Of a stretch of 54,049 bases of DNA, positions 8,668 to 15,682 are shown piece by piece. Each line of letters opens with the position of its first letter. Within the stretch, counting starts at the first letter, position 1. The translations under genes were made by a program, and so were the position numbers. Location of the stretch: the NCBI GenBank assembly GCA_005888095.1, contig VBKF01000109.1, positions 1 to 54,049 on the forward strand. The letters run 5' to 3'. Origin of the DNA: Deltaproteobacteria bacterium. GTDB taxonomy: Bacteria > Desulfobacterota > Binatia > DP-6. The notes beneath the pieces are model-generated. The model had not been told where the DNA came from. It did no database searches and saw only the letters and a program-made list of their open reading frames with translations.

Positions 8668-9993
8668 TCATTCCGTCCCGAAGCGATGTGCGGTGGAGCG
8701 CTCGAGGGCGGCGAGCGCGGTACGGTAGCCGACCAGTGCCTGCACGCGGCTCGCCTCGGCGGTGGCAAGCGACACCTGCGCGTCCGTCAGCTCGATGATG
8801 TTGCCGACCCCGGTCTTGTAACGGCCCTCGGCGAGCGTGAGGTTCTCGCGCGCCTGTTGCAATCCCTTGTCCGCCACGCCGATGCTCTCGGCGGCCTGGC
8901 GCAGGTTGAGCAGCGCCTGCCGCACCTCGAGCGTCACGTTCTGGCGGGTGGCATCCTCCGTCGCCCGGAGGTTGTCGAGGTTGGCCTTCGCCTCACCCAC
9001 CTGCGCCGTGGTGAGCCCGCCGTTGAAGATCGAGAGGTTGACCAAGCCGCCGAAGTTCCAGGTCTCCTGGAGCGGATAGCGGGAGCCCGACCAGGTGACG
9101 TTGCTGGTGAGCGTCAGCTTCGGCAGGTAGTCCTTCTCGATCGCCTTGATGCGCTCGATGTCCGCGCGCTCCTGGGCGGCGAGGCTCTTGAGCTCCGGGC
9201 GGTTGGCGTAGGCGAGATCGAGCGCCTCGGCGTCGCTGACATCGCTCCGCGGCTGCTCGAGCGAGTCCACGATGTCGAAGTCGAGCGGACCCAGGAGGCC
9301 GAGGGCGTTGCGCAGCGTCTCGCGCCCGAGGGAGACGTTGTTGCGCGCCGTCACCCGGTTGAGCTCCGCCGTGGCGAGCTGCACCTGCGCATTCGTCACG
9401 TCGAAGCGGGGCGCGAGGCCGACGTCGTGGCGGCCCTGCGCCAGGTCGACGTGCTTCTCGTTCTGGGCCACGGTCTCCTCGGCGACGTCGCGCAGGCGGT
9501 AGGCCGCCAGCAGCGCGAAGTATGCCTGCTGGACGTTGAACACCACCGTGTCGTGCTGCGTGTCCGCGTCGGCGGCCAGCGCCTCCGCCGACGCCTGCGC
9601 CGCGTGGATGAGCTCGAGGTTCTGGCCGAAGTCGAAGAGCACCTGCGAGAAGGCCATGCCGGTCGAGTAGAAGGGGAAGGTCTTGGCTCGCCCGGCCGCG
9701 GCGATGCCGATGAGCGAGCCAGAGCTCGCGTGCCGGCGGCTCGCCAGGTAGTTCGCCGAGACCTGCGGGAGATAGGCGGCCGCCGTCTCCCACACGCGCT
9801 CGCGCCCGGCGGCGACCGTCGCGGCGGCCGCCCTGAGCGTCGGCTGCTGGCGCAGCGCGATCTCGATGCACTCCTCGAGCGTCTTGCGCGCCTCGGCCCC
9901 GGCGAGGGAGGGGAGCGTGAGGAGGGTGACGGTGAGCAGCCAGTGCATGAGTGCGCGCCCGGAGACCGGCTCGAGGGTAGAGGAGAGCAACAT
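8668..9993 (-). CDS. TolC-family outer-membrane efflux protein
   Basis: A 441-residue outer-membrane factor with the two-fold TolC repeat. It has an N-terminal signal peptide (MHWLLTVTLLTLPSLAGAEA), then LEECIEIALRQQPTLRAA, the first helical pair, ALDLAYANRPELKSLAAQER at the start of the second repeat and a final GNIIELTDAQVSLATAEASR. It would form the channel of the exporter encoded by the next three genes. The longest frame begins ATG 9993, with a G-rich stretch about 12 nt upstream. ATG at 9948 starts exactly at the signal peptide and is an equally good choice. Confidence 0.92.
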   Translation of the reverse strand: MLLSSTLEPVSGRALMHWLLTVTLLTLPSLAGAEARKTLEECIEIALRQQPTLRAAAATVAAGRERVWETAAAYLPQVSANYLASRRHASSGSLIGIAAAGRAKTFPFYSTGMAFSQVLFDFGQNLELIHAAQASAEALAADADTQHDTVVFNVQQAYFALLAAYRLRDVAEETVAQNEKHVDLAQGRHDVGLAPRFDVTNAQVQLATAELNRVTARNNVSLGRETLRNALGLLGPLDFDIVDSLEQPRSDVSDAEALDLAYANRPELKSLAAQERADIERIKAIEKDYLPKLTLTSNVTWSGSRYPLQETWNFGGLVNLSIFNGGLTTAQVGEAKANLDNLRATEDATRQNVTLEVRQALLNLRQAAESIGVADKGLQQARENLTLAEGRYKTGVGNIIELTDAQVSLATAEASRVQALVGYRTALAALERSTAHRFGTE

Positions 9994-10086
9994 ACAATTG
10001 CATCCCCCCCTGGGCGGAAACTGATCGGCGGACCCCTAGGTGTCAAGGGGGGAAATCCCGTACAGCAAACGCGCTAGGATGTCCCG

Positions 10087-10614
10087 ATGGTCTTCGTCGA
10101 TGTGCTCCGGCAGACGAACCCCACCGCGCGCATCCTGGTCCGGGTCCGTCGTGTCGGCGAGATCGAGGAGCTGGAACGGCTCGGTGCCGACGAGGCGATC
10201 CCGTCGGAGTTCGAGACGTCGATCGAGCTGTTCGTGCGGCTGCTGACCCACCTCGGCGTGCCGCGGCACGTGGTGCGCGTGCAGGAGTCCCTCATCCGCC
10301 TGGACCACTACCACGCGCTGCGCGGCACGGCGCCCACGCCGGAGCTGCTCGCCGAGACGCGGAAGATCGTCATGGGCGGCATCCTCGAGACGGCCCAGGT
10401 GATGAAGGGGAGTCGCGCCGTGGGCCGGACGCTGGCGGAGCTCGACCTGCGACGGCGGACCGGCGCAACGGTGCTGAGCGTCGTGCGGAACGAGCAGCCG
10501 CTGCCGACGCCGGACGGCCCGACGCGGCTCGAGGCGGAGGACCTCGTCGTGCTCTACGGGCCGCACGAGGCGATCGACCGGGCGCTGGCGGTGCTGGAGC
10601 CGGCGGGGAGGTGA
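10087..10614 (+). CDS. Orphan RCK/TrkA regulatory domain (truncated cation antiporter C-terminus)
   Basis: A 175-residue protein that matches the C-terminal part of KefB/KefC/YbaL-type monovalent cation:proton antiporters. Residues 1-70 are the second half of an RCK_N domain (ARILVRVRRVGEIEELERLG, then ADEAIPSEFETSIELFVRLL). Residues 90-175 are an RCK_C/TrkA_C domain (GSRAVGRTLAELDLRRRTG, ending EDLVVLYGPHEAIDRAL). The transmembrane exchanger and the nucleotide-binding GxGxxG first half are absent, and a stop codon lies 9 nt before the ATG. Either this is the preserved tail of a deleted antiporter gene or a free-standing regulatory subunit. TAGGAT just upstream (about 10076) could be a promoter -10. 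Confidence 0.75.
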   Translation: MVFVDVLRQTNPTARILVRVRRVGEIEELERLGADEAIPSEFETSIELFVRLLTHLGVPRHVVRVQESLIRLDHYHALRGTAPTPELLAETRKIVMGGILETAQVMKGSRAVGRTLAELDLRRRTGATVLSVVRNEQPLPTPDGPTRLEAEDLVVLYGPHEAIDRALAVLEPAGR

Positions 10615-10624
10615 GGGTCGGCTC

Positions 10625-11113
10625 CTACCGCGCGCGCAGCCGCCTGACCTCCTCCTCGAGCGCCGAGAGCCTGTCGCGGAGCTGCGCGATCTCCGCCCGC
10701 AGCCGCTCCCCCTCCTCCGCCTGCTGTACGAGCCGGTCGTACTCGGCGGCCGCCTCCCGCACGGCGCCCTCGATCTCCTCGGGCTGCCAGGGTTTGCTCA
10801 GGAAGCGGAAGATTCGCCCCTGGTTGATCGCGGCGATCACCGCCTCCACGTCCGCGTAGCCCGTGAAGAGGATGCGAACGGCGTGTGGATACCTCGCGCG
10901 GACGTTGGTCAGGAGCTCCACGCCGCTGACTTTCGGCATGCGCTGGTCCGTCATGATGATGTGGACCTCGTTCTCCTGCATGAGGCGGTACCCCTCGTCC
11001 GCGCTGCGGGCCTTCAAGACCTCGAACTCGAGGCGCAGCAGATCGTGGACCGAGTCGCAGACGTCCGGCTCGTCGTCCACCACGAGGAGGCAGTGTCTCG
11101 GCAGCCCAGTCAT
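10625..11113 (-). CDS. Response regulator, single receiver domain plus coiled-coil tail
   Basis: A 162-residue protein with a complete receiver domain (residues about 7-125): acidic pair Asp13-Asp14, phospho-acceptor Asp56 in IIMTDQRMP, Thr in ILFTGYAD and Lys in FRFLSKPW. The version resembles the receivers of RpfG-like HD-GYP regulators, but no HD-GYP domain follows. Instead there is a charged heptad-like helix (about 125-162: EEGERLRAEIAQLRDRLSAL) that could dimerise. It overlaps the upstream kinase stop by ATGA, so the two are co-translated and almost certainly partners. With no output domain it may act through protein contacts or in a phosphorelay. Confidence 0.9.
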   Translation of the reverse strand: MTGLPRHCLLVVDDEPDVCDSVHDLLRLEFEVLKARSADEGYRLMQENEVHIIMTDQRMPKVSGVELLTNVRARYPHAVRILFTGYADVEAVIAAINQGRIFRFLSKPWQPEEIEGAVREAAAEYDRLVQQAEEGERLRAEIAQLRDRLSALEEEVRRLRAR

Positions 11114-13173
11114 GATGCACCTCCGGAGCTCAGCGGAAGGAAGACACGGAAGCAGCTCCCCTTGCCGGGCTCGCTCGACACCTCGAGTCGCCCGCCATGC
11201 CCCGCCACGATGCCATGGGTGATCGACAGGCCGAGCCCGGTCCCGTCGCCGACCGCCTTGGTCGTGAAGAAGGGGTCGAAGACGTGGGGCAGGTCCTGCG
11301 GCGCGATGCCGCAGCCGTTGTCGGCCACCTCGATGAGAATCTCCCTGCCGACGGCCCGGCTCGCGATGCGGATGCGTCCGCCCTCCGGCCGTCCCGCGGC
11401 CTCGATGGCCTGCAACGCGTTGACGAGCAGGTTGAGCAAGACCTGAGACACCTGGCTCGTCGCGCAGCGCAGCTTCGGCACGCCCGTGCAGTCGCACTCC
11501 ACCGTGATCCCGCGACGCTGGAGTCGGCTGCGGATCATCTCCAGGCTCATGTCGACGAGATCCGCGAGGCCGATGGTTTCCATCTGAGGCGGCCCGCTGC
11601 GCGCCATGCCACGCATCGCCTGCACGAGCCGGGTCACGCGCTCCACCCCCTCACGCGTGCGGCCGAGGAGTCGATCGAGGTTGCCGCGGACGTACGGCAG
11701 GTCGATCTCCTCGGCCAGCTTGCGCACGCGAGCCGCGGTCGCCGGGTCGGCTGCGGCGAGGCGCTCACGGGCCCCCTCGTACGCGTCGAGGACCGCCATG
11801 ACACCGCGCGTGTCGCGCTCGAGCACGGCCAGGTTGTTGGCGACGTACGCGAGCGGATTGTTGATCTCGTGCGCGACGCCGGCGGTCAGCAGGCCGATCG
11901 AGGCGAGCTTCTCGCTCTGGATCATCGCCGCGTGCATACGGTCCCGCTCGCTCACGTCGCGAATCGTGCCGATGAACTGCACCCGGCCGCCGACCTCGAG
12001 AGCGCCGAGCGAGAGCTCGAGCGGGAACCGGGCCCCGTCCTTGCGGCGGCCGGCCACCTCCACTGTGCGCCCGACGAGACGCGCCACACGGGTCTCCACG
12101 AAGCGCCGGAGGCCTGCCCGGTGAGGCTCGTGGAACTCGGGCGGCATCAGGCAGGTGAGGGGCTCTCCCAGCACCTCGGCGGCCGTGTAGCCGAAGGTCC
12201 GCTCCGCCGCCGGGTTGAAGAGGATGATGCGCCCTTCGTCGTCGGCGACCACGATGCCGTCGAGCGACGCCTCGGTCAGCTGCCGGGCGCGCCGTTCGGA
12301 AGCGGTCAGCGCCTCCTCCACCCGACGGCGGTCGCGGTCCGCGCGGCGCAGCGACCCGGCCGTCCACGCGACCACGGCGACGAGCAGCGCGATGTTGCAG
12401 ACCGCGAACATCGCCAGCCCGCGTTCGGTCCCGTAAAAGCCGGCGTGCTGCCCCGCGAGCCGGAGCCACCCGAGCACCACGGGCGCGGCGATCGCCACGG
12501 GCAGCACACGCCGCGCCATGACGCCGCCGGCGCTGTCGCTGCCGACGACCGCGATGAAGCCCTGGTCCGCCCGCAGCAGAAGGATCCCGGCGCAGAGCAC
12601 GCAGAACGCGAGCCCCGTGGGCAGCGCCATCCGTGGAGGCGCGCCGGAGATCGCCTGGGTTTCATACGCGTAGCCGATCACGGCCAGCAACGCCACGAGG
12701 GTGGCGGCGAGCGCGAGGGCCTGGGCGGGCCGGGGATCGCGGCGACCGTCCGCTTCCCAGAGCAGGGCGAGGCCGACCAGCACGAAATTCAAGGCCGTCG
12801 CGGGCGCCATCCGTACACGGGAGCCACCGGGGAGGAGCTGGTCGATGCCGAGATCCCATCCAGAGGCGTAGTCGAGCAGCGTGAGGAAGCCCATCAGAGC
12901 CGCGGCTCCCGCACAGGCTTCCATGACACGCCGCGCGCCGCGGGACATCACGGAGGCGCCGCTCCCGGCCAGGCACACCGACGCCCCCGCCAGCACGAAC
13001 GTCAACGCCGTGCTGGGCCTCATGCTGGCGGTTCCGGGCAGCATGCTGCCGAGCGCGGCAGTGCCGACGAGCCAGCGGGTCAGCGCTGTCACGCCGGCGA
13101 GGGTGGCGACGACGCCCGCGGCCAGCGCGGGGAGCCGCGCGTTCGTTCGGGTCTTGGCGCGACGTGACGGCAC
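11110..13173 (-). CDS. Membrane sensor histidine kinase with PAS domain
   Basis: A 687-residue kinase. Residues 1 to about 270 hold several membrane helices (for example LPALAAGVVATLAGVTALTR and VLPVAIAAPVVLGWLRLAG) forming an integral-membrane sensor of unknown ligand. A PAS domain follows at about 295-415 (LDGIVVADDEGRIILFNPAA; ERTFGYTAAEVLGEPLTCLM). The HisKA helix has phospho-acceptor His435 in GVAHEINNPLAY, and the ATPase domain (about 560-680) shows the N box LLNLLVNALQAI, G1 DNGCGIAP, F box FDPFFTTK and G2 GTGLGLSI. It resembles NtrB/ZraS-type kinases. It is upstream of and overlaps the receiver gene. Confidence 0.92.
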   Translation of the reverse strand: MPSRRAKTRTNARLPALAAGVVATLAGVTALTRWLVGTAALGSMLPGTASMRPSTALTFVLAGASVCLAGSGASVMSRGARRVMEACAGAAALMGFLTLLDYASGWDLGIDQLLPGGSRVRMAPATALNFVLVGLALLWEADGRRDPRPAQALALAATLVALLAVIGYAYETQAISGAPPRMALPTGLAFCVLCAGILLLRADQGFIAVVGSDSAGGVMARRVLPVAIAAPVVLGWLRLAGQHAGFYGTERGLAMFAVCNIALLVAVVAWTAGSLRRADRDRRRVEEALTASERRARQLTEASLDGIVVADDEGRIILFNPAAERTFGYTAAEVLGEPLTCLMPPEFHEPHRAGLRRFVETRVARLVGRTVEVAGRRKDGARFPLELSLGALEVGGRVQFIGTIRDVSERDRMHAAMIQSEKLASIGLLTAGVAHEINNPLAYVANNLAVLERDTRGVMAVLDAYEGARERLAAADPATAARVRKLAEEIDLPYVRGNLDRLLGRTREGVERVTRLVQAMRGMARSGPPQMETIGLADLVDMSLEMIRSRLQRRGITVECDCTGVPKLRCATSQVSQVLLNLLVNALQAIEAAGRPEGGRIRIASRAVGREILIEVADNGCGIAPQDLPHVFDPFFTTKAVGDGTGLGLSITHGIVAGHGGRLEVSSEPGKGSCFRVFLPLSSGGAS

Positions 13174-13557
13174 GACTCAGCCGCGTGCCGGCCGCGGCAC
13201 TTGCCGGAACAGCGCGACGAGGGTCTTCAGCCGATCTCCTTCCGGTCGATCAGGACCACGTCGATGTCACGGGTGCTTGCCGGGCGCACCGCGACGTCCC
13301 GAAAAGTCCCGCCAATGACCATGAAGCGCACGAGCCGGCGGCGGCCGTACTCCTCGCGCGGATGGCAGAGGACATCCACGCCCGGAGCGTAGCACCGGGA
13401 GCCGCGACGGGCCATTGACCACGGCCCCGGACGGCCACTCAGAATAGAGTAAGGATGCTTTTCTGGCTGGCCGGGTGACGCGGCCCCACGTCAAATTGTG
13501 TATTGCCAGCGACCGCGCGACTGCGATAGCGGATCTCATCGGCCAAGGGGGGTCGCC
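13174..13557. other. Divergent intergenic region between histidine kinase and sulfatase
   Basis: 384 bp separating two divergently transcribed genes, so it should contain both promoters. The stretch around 13436-13505 is richer in A+T than its surroundings and includes AATAGAGTAAGG and TCAAATTGTGTATTG, plausible promoter material, but I see no convincing -35/-10 pair. AAGGGG at 13545-13550 is a good ribosome site for the sulfatase ATG at 13558. A weak minus-strand open frame lies inside. Confidence 0.4.
13227..13415 (-). CDS. Doubtful small hypothetical protein
   Basis: A 62-residue frame upstream of the histidine kinase and on the same strand. It contains RFMVIGGTFRDVAVRPASTR followed by DIDVVLIDRKEIG, which alternates like a small beta-rich domain. 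I do not recognise a family. The ribosome site is poor and the frame could be chance in GC-rich DNA. I list it because nothing else occupies this interval. Confidence 0.2.
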   Translation of the reverse strand: MARRGSRCYAPGVDVLCHPREEYGRRRLVRFMVIGGTFRDVAVRPASTRDIDVVLIDRKEIG

Positions 13558-15585
13558 ATGATCGCGCGTCGGATCGTCGGAAGCGTGGCCATCGCCATCC
13601 TGCTCGGACTTGCCGCCGGAGACGCCCGTGCGGGATGCACGACCAGCACCGACGCGACGGCCGTCAGGCGAAGTCTCGCCCGTCAGGTCCGCTGCAACGA
13701 CAAGGAGTTCCGGCAGGGACCGGGAGCCACGTGCCTGCTGAGCGACCCGCCCGCGTGCGCGGGAACCCTCGTCACCGATGCGGTCGCGCTCGGCTACGGC
13801 CCGAACAACCCGCCGGCGGCGGCCGTGGACACGCGCGCGCTGCGGGCCCAGCTCGGGTGCCAGAAGCGGGTCGGCGCCGCGATCTCCGCCTACGTCGGCG
13901 TGAAGCTCGGCGGCCTCGTGCGCGGCCTGGACCCCGCCACCGTCGACGCGCGGGCGCGGCGCATGCTCGACCGCCTGCCGACGCAGTGCCTGGTGACGGT
14001 CGCCGAAGACGCGGCGACCGAGATCCCAGCGCCCGCCGTCGGCCGCCAGTGCGCCGCCGCCGCCCCGATGGCGGGGAGCACGGTCGACGGCCCGGCTCTC
14101 CGCGACTGCCTGCACACGCTCCTCCAGGTCTGGGTCGACCGCTGGGGCCCGAACCCGCAGCCGCTCCGCCCGAACATCCTCTTCATCCTGAGCGACGACC
14201 AGCGCTGGGACACGACCGACGGCAAGCACGGGCTGTCGGGCGCCGACGTCATGCCGCGCACGCGCGCGGAGCTCGCCGACCAGGGCGTGGAGTTCAACGA
14301 GGCGTTCATGACCACGCCGCTCTGCTGCCCGAGCCGGTCGAGCATCCTGAGCGGCCAGTTCGCGCACCGCACGGGCGTCTACAAGAACGGCGGCAACAAC
14401 GGCGGCGCCGACGACTTCGACGACACCTCGACGCTCGCCATCTGGCTGCAGAACGCCGGCTACCGGACGAGCCTCATCGGGAAGTATCTGAACGGCTACA
14501 ACACGCTCTGGAACACGAACCAGGGCCAGCCGCCCTACGTACCGCCCGGCTGGAGCGAGTGGCACGGCATGAAGAACGTCGCCTACTACAACTACCGGAT
14601 CGTCGAGCCGGACGGCGCCGGCGGCTACGTGGAGAACTTCTACGGGAACACCCCGGCGGACTACTCGACCGACGTGCTGCGCGAGAAGGCGAAGACCTTC
14701 ATCGCGAACGCCGTGGCCGCGGGCGAGCCCTTCTTCCTCTACCTGGCCTTCAAGGCGCCGCACCTGCCGCAGACGGCCGCCCCGCGCCACGACGGCCTGT
14801 TCCAGTCGATCCCGCCGTGGCGGCCGCCGAGCTACAACGAGCCCGACGTGTCCGACAAGCCGACGTGGATGCAGAGCCTCCCGCCGCAGGACTCGACGGA
14901 CCTGGACCAGATCCGCATCGACCAGCTCGAGATGCTGCAGGCGGTGGACGAGGCGATCGGCGGCAGCACGACCTACGGCATCACCGGCATCATGGAGCAC
15001 CTCCGGAACCTCGGCGTCGCGGACAACACGATCGTCGTCTACTTCTCGGACAACGGCTGGCTCTGGGGCGAGCACCGGCTGCGCGCGAAGAACCAGCCCT
15101 ACGAGGAGTCGATCCGCGCGCCGATGTTCGTCCGCTACCCGCCGCTCGCCCCGCTGCCGCGGAAGGAAGGCTGCTTCGCCCTCAACATCGACCTCGCCTC
15201 GACGTTCGCCGAGCTGGCGGGCGCGGGGGTGCCGATCTTCCAGGACGGGCGGAGCCTCGTCCGCGTGATCGACGGGACGCAGCCCGCGGGGACGTGGCGG
15301 ACGGACTTCCTCGCCGAGGCCTGGCCCGGGAGCCACCCGTGGGCGACGGTGCGGGAGGCCCAGTGGAAGTACACGGAGATCGCGCTGACGCCGGGCGATC
15401 CGAACACGCTCTTCGATCGGGAGCTGTACGACCTGATCAGCGACCCGTACGAGGAGAACAACGTGGCGAGCGATCCCGCGAACGCGACCCGCGTGGCGAC
15501 GATGGCGGCACGGCTCAGGCAGCTCAGGCAGAACTGGCCGGTGGATGCGGATCCCAACGGGCCGGACCCGGAGGAGGACGAGTGA
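13558..15585 (+). CDS. Exported sulfatase with extra N-terminal Cys-bearing domain
   Basis: A 675-residue secreted or periplasmic sulfatase of the formylglycine-dependent type. The signal peptide is MIARRIVGSVAIAILLGLAA followed by GDARA. Residues about 27-200 form an additional Cys-containing domain of unknown role (CTTSTDATAVRRSLARQVRC at its start). The catalytic domain begins near residue 204 with RPNILFILSDDQRW, where the Asp pair binds metal. The modification site is Cys256-Cys-Pro-Ser-Arg260, with Cys256 predicted to become formylglycine. FSDNGWLWGEHRL supplies further metal and sulfate ligands. It resembles choline, arylsulfatase A or N-acetylglucosamine-6-sulfatase relatives; the substrate cannot be assigned. 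ATG 13558 is chosen for its AAGGGG site and the signal peptide. No sulfatase-maturase gene is nearby. Confidence 0.93.
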   Translation: MIARRIVGSVAIAILLGLAAGDARAGCTTSTDATAVRRSLARQVRCNDKEFRQGPGATCLLSDPPACAGTLVTDAVALGYGPNNPPAAAVDTRALRAQLGCQKRVGAAISAYVGVKLGGLVRGLDPATVDARARRMLDRLPTQCLVTVAEDAATEIPAPAVGRQCAAAAPMAGSTVDGPALRDCLHTLLQVWVDRWGPNPQPLRPNILFILSDDQRWDTTDGKHGLSGADVMPRTRAELADQGVEFNEAFMTTPLCCPSRSSILSGQFAHRTGVYKNGGNNGGADDFDDTSTLAIWLQNAGYRTSLIGKYLNGYNTLWNTNQGQPPYVPPGWSEWHGMKNVAYYNYRIVEPDGAGGYVENFYGNTPADYSTDVLREKAKTFIANAVAAGEPFFLYLAFKAPHLPQTAAPRHDGLFQSIPPWRPPSYNEPDVSDKPTWMQSLPPQDSTDLDQIRIDQLEMLQAVDEAIGGSTTYGITGIMEHLRNLGVADNTIVVYFSDNGWLWGEHRLRAKNQPYEESIRAPMFVRYPPLAPLPRKEGCFALNIDLASTFAELAGAGVPIFQDGRSLVRVIDGTQPAGTWRTDFLAEAWPGSHPWATVREAQWKYTEIALTPGDPNTLFDRELYDLISDPYEENNVASDPANATRVATMAARLRQLRQNWPVDADPNGPDPEEDE

Positions 15586-15682
15586 GCCGTTGCCGGTAGG
15601 GCAGCCGTCTAGCTAAGCGGCACGCTTTTCAGTCCGGGCGGCGTGGAGTACGATTGCGTGCGCATCGGAGCGGGGAGGCGCC

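Noticed and set aside
11110-13173. A phytochrome or GAF sensor in the membrane kinase
   Set aside because: The N-terminal 270 residues are hydrophobic helices and the only soluble input domain looks like PAS.
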